Source: Rhodoferax sp. BLA1 (GTDB taxonomy: Bacteria; Pseudomonadota; Gammaproteobacteria; Burkholderiales; Burkholderiaceae_C). Taken from it: DNA of 64,000 nt. The translations under genes were made by a program, and so were the position numbers. Positions 59,801 through 64,000 of this stretch are shown one piece after another (position 1 is the first letter of the stretch; each line of letters opens with the position of its first letter). Under the pieces are notes generated by a model that had not been told where the DNA came from, searched no databases, and saw only the letters and a program-made list of their open reading frames with translations. The DNA lies in assembly GCF_013416775.1 (NCBI RefSeq), contig NZ_SZVI01000005.1, forward strand, positions 62,001-126,000. Reading direction: 5' to 3'.

Positions 59801-60631
59801 ATGGCGATGGATGTGGTGGACTACGAGATTTTTGGCAACGAAATGCAGTACGTCGAGGTTGAACTCGACCCCGGTGAGGCGGCCGTGGGTGAGGCCGGTG
59901 TCATGATGTACATGCAGGCCGGTATCCAGATGGACACGGTGTTTGGCGACGGCGCCCAGCAAGGCGGCCTGTTTGGCAAGCTGATGGGCGCGGGCAAGCG
60001 CCTGCTGACGGGTGAGAGCCTGTTCACCACCGTGTTCCAGAACACCGCCTCCAGCAAACAGCGTGTGGCCTTTGCCGCACCCTACCCCGGCAAGATTGTG
60101 CCGATCGACTTGTCTGCACTGGGAGGCACCTTGTTGTGCCAGAAAGACTCGTTTTTGTGCGCCGCCAAGGGGGTGTCGCTCGGCATTGCCTTCCAGCAAA
60201 AACTCGGCGTGGGCTTGTTTGGGGGTGAAGGCTTCATCATGCAAAAGCTCGATGGCGACGGCATGGCCTTCATCCACGCCGGTGGCACGTTGATGGAGCG
60301 CACCTTGGCCCCAGGCGAAACCCTGCGGGTGGACACAGGCTGTGTGGTGGCCTACCAGCCGTCGGTGGACTTTGACATCCAGTACGTGGGCAAGATCAAA
60401 TCGGCGCTGTTTGGCGGCGAAGGCCTGTTTTTTGCCACCTTGCGCGGCCCGGGCAAGATCTGGCTGCAGTCGCTGCCGCTCTCAAGGCTGGCCAACCGCA
60501 TCATCGCCTCAGCACCGGCTGCGGGTGGGCGCTCGTCAGAGCAGGGCTCGGTGCTCGGTGGTGCGGCCTTGGGTGGCACCTTGCTGGGTGGTGGCCTGCT
60601 TGGCGGCCTGCTGGGTGGCGAGGACGAATAA
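59801..60631 (+). CDS. AIM24/TIGR00266-family protein
   Basis: A 276-residue AIM24-family protein, a duplicated beta-sandwich fold related to tryptophan-RNA-binding-like proteins. The N-terminal [32 protein letters not shown] is typical. The C-terminus is Gly-rich ([24 protein letters not shown]), which may associate with the membrane. Function in bacteria is unknown. AAGGAG precedes ATG 59801. Confidence 0.87.
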   Translation: MAMDVVDYEIFGNEMQYVEVELDPGEAAVGEAGVMMYMQAGIQMDTVFGDGAQQGGLFGKLMGAGKRLLTGESLFTTVFQNTASSKQRVAFAAPYPGKIVPIDLSALGGTLLCQKDSFLCAAKGVSLGIAFQQKLGVGLFGGEGFIMQKLDGDGMAFIHAGGTLMERTLAPGETLRVDTGCVVAYQPSVDFDIQYVGKIKSALFGGEGLFFATLRGPGKIWLQSLPLSRLANRIIASAPAAGGRSSEQGSVLGGAALGGTLLGGGLLGGLLGGEDE

Positions 60632-60650
60632 ACGCCAAGGTTTCAAAGCA

Positions 60651-60696
60651 TTTTTGGCCTCTAGCCCTTTTATATAAAGGGCTTATAGCTATTTAA
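60651..60696 (+). repeat. Palindromic intergenic repeat, copy 16
   Basis: TTTTTGGCCTCTAGCCC then AAAGGGCTTATAGCTATTTAA, between the AIM24 and ParA genes. Confidence 0.85.
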
Positions 60697-60708
60697 CCAG
60701 GAGCATCT

Positions 60709-61326
60709 ATGCCAGTGATTGTTGTGGCCAACCCCAAGGGGGGCGTGGGCAAATCCACACTCTCAACCCAGATCGCGGGCTACTTTGCAGCGCGTGGCCA
60801 GGCCGTGATGCTGGGCGACGCCGACCGGCAGTTGTCGAGCAAACTCTGGCTGTCCTTGCGGCCCGACACCGCCCGGCCGATCACCAGCTGGGAGGTGGAC
60901 CGCGACGACATCGCCAAACCACCCAAAGGCACAACCCATGTGGTGCTGGACACCCCGGCCGGGCTACACGGCAAACGGCTCAAGGAGGTGCTGAAACTCG
61001 CACACAAGGTAGTGGTGCCATTACAAGCCAGCGTGTTCGACATCTTTGCCACCAAAGATTTTTTGGACGAGCTGGCGCAAAGCGCCCAGGCCGCCAAAAC
61101 CCAGATCGGCATCGTGGGCATGCGGGTGGATGAACGCACCCGCGCCGCCGAACAATTGCGCACCTTTGTCGAATCCACCGGCCTGCCGGTGCTTGGTTAT
61201 GTGCGCAACACTCAGAACTACGTCCAACTCGCCGCCCGTGGCCTGACCGTGTTTGACCTGGCGCCCGAACGTGTGACGCGCGACTTGGCGCAGTGGCAGC
61301 CGATTTGTGAGTGGTTGGATCAGTAG
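60709..61326 (+). CDS. Orphan ParA-family ATPase
   Basis: A 205-residue P-loop ATPase of the ParA/MinD family with deviant Walker A KGGVGKST (residues 10-17), Walker A' DADRQLSS and Walker B HVVLDTPAGL. It lacks an N-terminal DNA-binding domain. No parB or parS is next to it, so it belongs to the short orphan ParA group that positions protein complexes or has unknown roles. CCAGGAG precedes ATG 60709. It converges on the toxin gene with 7 bp overlap of coding ends. Confidence 0.9.
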   Translation: MPVIVVANPKGGVGKSTLSTQIAGYFAARGQAVMLGDADRQLSSKLWLSLRPDTARPITSWEVDRDDIAKPPKGTTHVVLDTPAGLHGKRLKEVLKLAHKVVVPLQASVFDIFATKDFLDELAQSAQAAKTQIGIVGMRVDERTRAAEQLRTFVESTGLPVLGYVRNTQNYVQLAARGLTVFDLAPERVTRDLAQWQPICEWLDQ

Positions 61327-61610
61327 CCGATTTCTTTCTGGTGCCGCAGGGCCAGGATCACAGCGGTTTGGCCGTCAAAGTGGTACAGCGCAACATATCC
61401 GCTGTTGCCAAAGTCGATCATCCATTCCCGGTACCCCGCTGCCATGTCGTCTGCCGGGCGGCCTACACCCGGCTGTAAAGCCAAGGTCTTGACGCCCTGG
61501 CGAATGGCTGCCACGGCGCGTTTGGCCGCATCTGGACTTTTTTCAGCCAGAAACCGCTGCAGCCTTTGCATGTCCAGCAGCGCGGGCTGCGACCAAATCA
61601 GACGTGGCAT
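61320..61610 (-). CDS. RelE/ParE-family toxin
   Basis: A 96-residue RelE/ParE-superfamily toxin. The N-terminal helix pair WSQPALLDMQRLQRFLAEKSPDAAKRAV and the beta-strand core VGRPADDMAAGYREWMIDFGNSGYVALYHFDGQTAVILALRHQKE are typical. The C-terminal RHQKEIGY is ParE-like, which would mean gyrase rather than ribosome-bound mRNA as target, but this is not certain. Its start overlaps the antitoxin gene by 13 bp, typical of a coupled pair. Confidence 0.88.
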   Translation of the reverse strand: MPRLIWSQPALLDMQRLQRFLAEKSPDAAKRAVAAIRQGVKTLALQPGVGRPADDMAAGYREWMIDFGNSGYVALYHFDGQTAVILALRHQKEIGY

Positions 61611-61888
61611 GCAGGTGGCTCTGCGTCCTGACCTGCCTCCAGCTTGGCCAGCCAGGCGTCCGCTTCTTCCTCAGTGACATGCAGTCCGGTGGCTTGGTAG
61701 GTGTTCCAAGCTGCGATGCCATCTTGTCGATAAGCCTCCAGCTTTTCTTCACGCTCAATGTACTGCTGGATGGCTTCGCGCATAAGCCAATGTGTGGTGC
61801 GCCTGCGAGATTGCGCCAAGCGGTCCATGCGCCCACGGGTGTCCTGGTCCAGCTTGACGGACATGGGTCTGGCAACAGTTGTGGTCAT
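61598..61888 (-). CDS. Ribbon-helix-helix antitoxin
   Basis: A 96-residue RHH (CopG/ParD-like) antitoxin: RPMSVKLDQDTRGRMDRLAQSRRRTTHWLMREAIQQYIEREE has the beta strand and two helices of an operator-binding RHH domain. The C-terminal ~45 residues would wrap the toxin. AGGAGG lies 9 bases before ATG 61888. A clear promoter with two dyads precedes it. Confidence 0.88.
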   Translation of the reverse strand: MTTTVARPMSVKLDQDTRGRMDRLAQSRRRTTHWLMREAIQQYIEREEKLEAYRQDGIAAWNTYQATGLHVTEEEADAWLAKLEAGQDAEPPACHV

Positions 61889-61912
61889 GTGGGAGCCTCC
61901 TGCGAAAACTAA

Positions 61913-61930
61913 CAGGTATTACTTTACCTG
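61913..61930. promoter_or_regulatory. Operator of the ParE/RHH operon, site 1
   Basis: Perfect dyad CAGGTA-TTACTT-TACCTG. On the minus strand it contains a -10 TAATAC (complement of 61916-61921); a -35 TTGACG (complement of 61938-61943) lies 16 bp upstream. Repressor binding would block the promoter. Confidence 0.75.
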
Positions 61931-61958
61931 ACTTCTGCGTCAATCACAGTTGATTTGA

Positions 61959-61971
61959 CAGGTACAACCTG
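61959..61971. promoter_or_regulatory. Operator of the ParE/RHH operon, site 2
   Basis: CAGGT-ACA-ACCTG carries the same half-sites as site 1 with a shorter spacer, 46 bp further upstream. It may be an auxiliary site for the RHH antitoxin. Confidence 0.5.
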
Positions 61972-62016
61972 ACCCATGCGCTTTTCAAAATGGTCACACA
62001 GTGTGACCACTCCACC

Positions 62017-64000
62017 TCACCCCAAATGTTTACCCACAATGCCCGCCAGTTCAAACATGCTGACCTGCGGCTGGCCAAACACCGCGAGTAACTTGGCGTC
62101 GGCGTTGATGGCGCGTTTGTTGGTGGCGTCTTGCAAGTTGTTGGCCTTGATGTAGTCCCAAAGCTTCTTGATGACCTGGGCGCGGGCAATTGGTTCGGCG
62201 CCAATCACTGCCGCCAGTGCCGCGCTGGGGGTGGAGCCCGCACCAGCAGCGGGTGCCTTGCGCGGTGTTTTGGCGGCCGTCTTCTTGGCTGCGGGTTTAG
62301 TGGCTTTTGTGCCTGTAGTCCTTTTATCACCTGGGCTAGCAGCTGCTTTTTTGCTAGCAGCTGCGGTGCGTGTCAGCGGTGCCGAAGCGGTTTTGCGTGG
62401 TGGGAACTTGCTGGGTGCAAACTCGAAGTTGACCTTGTCAGCGGTGGCGTCCCAGACCAGCATGGCCTTGAAGTTGCGCCGGGTGCGCATCGAGACAAAC
62501 TTGTCGAGCAAGTCGGTCTTGCCGGTGCTCAGCAGCTTGCCCATCTGTTCGCGCTCGATGGGCTGTTGCAGGATGATCTGGCCGGTTTTGAAGTCGCAGC
62601 TGGGTGTGGGTTGCGCGTCAGTGGGCACGGATTTTTCACACACGTAGTTCTTGCCGTGTTCAAACACCGCAGCGCCACATTTGGGGCACGCGCCCAGGCT
62701 GACCTGCTCGCCAAAGTCGACCAGTTCGCCAGTTTCCTCACCCTTTTTGTCGTCGCCAAAGTCGAATTCGAGTTTGTAGTTTTTGGCCTCTTCGTCAAAC
62801 TTGATGACCATCTCGGCGGTGAACGGCCAACCGGCCTTGGACCGGAAGCCGTCAAGCGGGCCAATTTTCTTGTCGCGAAGGAATTGCTCCACCTCGGCCA
62901 GCTCGAAGGTGCGGCCAGCCGGGGTTTTGCCAAACGAGAAGCCGCAGCCTTCGCCCTGGCCGTCAGCACCGGTGCAGGCATAACGGCGGTAGTTTTCCTT
63001 CACCACACCACCGCAGTTGGGGCACGGTGAGCTGAGCGTGGCGTAGTTGCCGGGCACGGTGTCGCGGTCGTACTCCTTGGCCTTTTTGACGATGTGTTCG
63101 GTCATCGCGGCGATTTCGGCCATGAAGGCGGCGCGGCTGAGTTTGCCTTGCTCCATCTGGCTGAGTTTGTACTCCCACTCACCGGTGAGTTCAGCTTTGG
63201 AGAGTTCTTCCACCCCTAGGCCACGCAGCAGGGTCATCAGCTGGAAGGCTTTGGCGGTGGGGATCAGCTCACGGCCTTCACGCAGCATGTATTTCTCAGA
63301 GATCAAACCTTCAATGATGCTGGCGCGGGTGGCGGGTGTGCCCAGGCCTTTTTCCTGCATGGCCTCACGCAACTCGTCGTCTTCCACGGTTTTGCCAGCG
63401 CCTTCCATGGCGCCGAGCAGGGTGGCTTCTGAGTAGCGAGCCGGCGGCCGGGTTTTTAAGCCTTTGGGGTCGACAGACTCCGTTTTGACCTTTTCGCCGG
63501 GGGCGACCGGCACCAGGCTCTGGCCTTTGTCGCCGTCCTTGGCATCAGCCACTTCGTCGGCGGCTTCCTTGCCGTAGATGGCCAGCCAGCCCGGTTTGAC
63601 CAACACCTTGCCTTCGGTCTTGAAGTGGTACTCCAACGCTTTGGAGATGCGGGTGGTGACCTGGTATTCAGCGCTTGGGAAAAAAACCGCCAAAAAGCGC
63701 TTAACCACCAGGTCATACAGCTTCTGCTCTGCTTCTGATAGCTCGCCAGGCGCTTGCAATGTGGGGATGATGGCAAAGTGATCACTCACCTTGCTGTTGT
63801 CAAAGATGCGCTTGCTGGGCCGGATGTAGTTGTTGTTCAGTGCCGTCAGAGCATGTGGTGCCAGGTGCCGCATGCCGGAGTTGGCCAGCATCTCAAAGGT
63901 CTGTTTGACCACCGGCACATAGTCTTCGGGCAGGGCGCGTGAATCGGTACGCGGGTACGTCAGCGCTTTGTGGCGCTCGTACAGGCTTTGCGCAATCGAC
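62017..64000 (-). CDS. topB: DNA topoisomerase III with SWIB tail, 5' end missing
   Basis: Type IA topoisomerase. The frame is open to the last base; the first visible residues include LTYPRTDSR (about 63932-63958), with the catalytic tyrosine. After the core come zinc-ribbon segments [19 protein letters not shown] and [17 protein letters not shown], then a Lys/Ala/Thr/Pro-rich linker and a SWIB/MDM2 domain ([23 protein letters not shown]) at the C-terminus, an arrangement usual for Burkholderiales TopB. The linker includes a palindromic-repeat-like DNA stretch (62307-62352). Upstream residues lie outside the window. Confidence 0.92.
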   Translation of the reverse strand, partial: SIAQSLYERHKALTYPRTDSRALPEDYVPVVKQTFEMLANSGMRHLAPHALTALNNNYIRPSKRIFDNSKVSDHFAIIPTLQAPGELSEAEQKLYDLVVKRFLAVFFPSAEYQVTTRISKALEYHFKTEGKVLVKPGWLAIYGKEAADEVADAKDGDKGQSLVPVAPGEKVKTESVDPKGLKTRPPARYSEATLLGAMEGAGKTVEDDELREAMQEKGLGTPATRASIIEGLISEKYMLREGRELIPTAKAFQLMTLLRGLGVEELSKAELTGEWEYKLSQMEQGKLSRAAFMAEIAAMTEHIVKKAKEYDRDTVPGNYATLSSPCPNCGGVVKENYRRYACTGADGQGEGCGFSFGKTPAGRTFELAEVEQFLRDKKIGPLDGFRSKAGWPFTAEMVIKFDEEAKNYKLEFDFGDDKKGEETGELVDFGEQVSLGACPKCGAAVFEHGKNYVCEKSVPTDAQPTPSCDFKTGQIILQQPIEREQMGKLLSTGKTDLLDKFVSMRTRRNFKAMLVWDATADKVNFEFAPSKFPPRKTASAPLTRTAAASKKAAASPGDKRTTGTKATKPAAKKTAAKTPRKAPAAGAGSTPSAALAAVIGAEPIARAQVIKKLWDYIKANNLQDATNKRAINADAKLLAVFGQPQVSMFELAGIVGKHLG
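62307..62352 (+). repeat. Palindromic-repeat-like stretch inside topB
   Basis: TTTTGTGCCTGTAGTCCTTT then ATCACCTGGGCTAGCAGCTG aligns without gaps to copy 16 at about two thirds of 46 positions, including GCCTnTAGnCC, CTTTTAT and GGGCT...AGCT. It encodes Ala/Ser/Lys/Thr-rich linker, so an old insertion would be tolerated. Confidence 0.5.

Overview
The window looks like a chromosomal segment of a betaproteobacterium of the order Burkholderiales, most likely family Comamonadaceae (Rhodoferax/Polaromonas-like). The reasons are high GC with strong G/C at third codon positions, several family-typical genes (DUF4148 protein, AcuI-type reductase, topoisomerase III with a SWIB tail, polyamine-type ABC transporter), and a palindromic intergenic repeat of a kind I remember from that family (recall, not checked). 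Both edges cut genes: a class A penicillin-binding protein on the left and topoisomerase III on the right. I saw no rRNA, tRNA, CRISPR array or complete insertion sequence.

Layout. 1-9.2 kb: peptidoglycan synthase, RIO-type kinase, a DNA alkylation-repair cluster (AlkX/YcaQ-like, AlkC, AlkB) whose divergent promoters share one LexA-type box, a LysR/oxidoreductase pair and a DTW-domain tRNA modification enzyme. 9.4-15 kb: small envelope and stress genes, including a YpfH-like hydrolase without its nucleophilic serine. 15.3-23.8 kb: an accessory region in which most genes are separated by copies of the palindromic repeat, all in one orientation. It holds two Fic proteins, two near-identical VOC genes plus a deleted third copy, DUF1993, an HTH/PIN toxin-antitoxin pair and DUF2130. 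23.9-30 kb: an AT-rich OLD-like ATPase/TOPRIM gene, debris of a DUF1016 nuclease gene and of an SF1 helicase gene, a DUF4143 ATPase and an intact NERD-helicase. 30-41.6 kb: SlyD, the ribosomal oxygenase, a solute-binding lipoprotein coupled to a GGDEF/EAL sensor, YchJ, a RES-Xre module, a B12/radical SAM protein and a second DUF4143 ATPase behind four 22-bp direct repeats.

41.7-54.8 kb: nucleoside catabolism in two clusters (deoA-ybhB-deoC and cdd-pnp-SLOG) around a bacteriohemerythrin, an apparently acquired ravA-viaA pair and acuI, then a TPP enzyme with its LysR gene. 55-59.6 kb: polyamine-type ABC transporter operon with hairpins after the binding-protein gene and a palindromic repeat between the permease genes. 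59.8-64 kb: AIM24-family protein, orphan ParA, a ParE/RHH toxin-antitoxin pair with a readable autoregulated promoter, and topB.

Three themes stand out. One is a compact SOS-type alkylation repair locus. The second is a palindromic repeat present in at least 16 intergenic copies and apparently also inside topB. The third is an accessory/defence zone with intact modules next to decayed ones. Family assignments come from reading motifs and from memory of the families; no database search was run.
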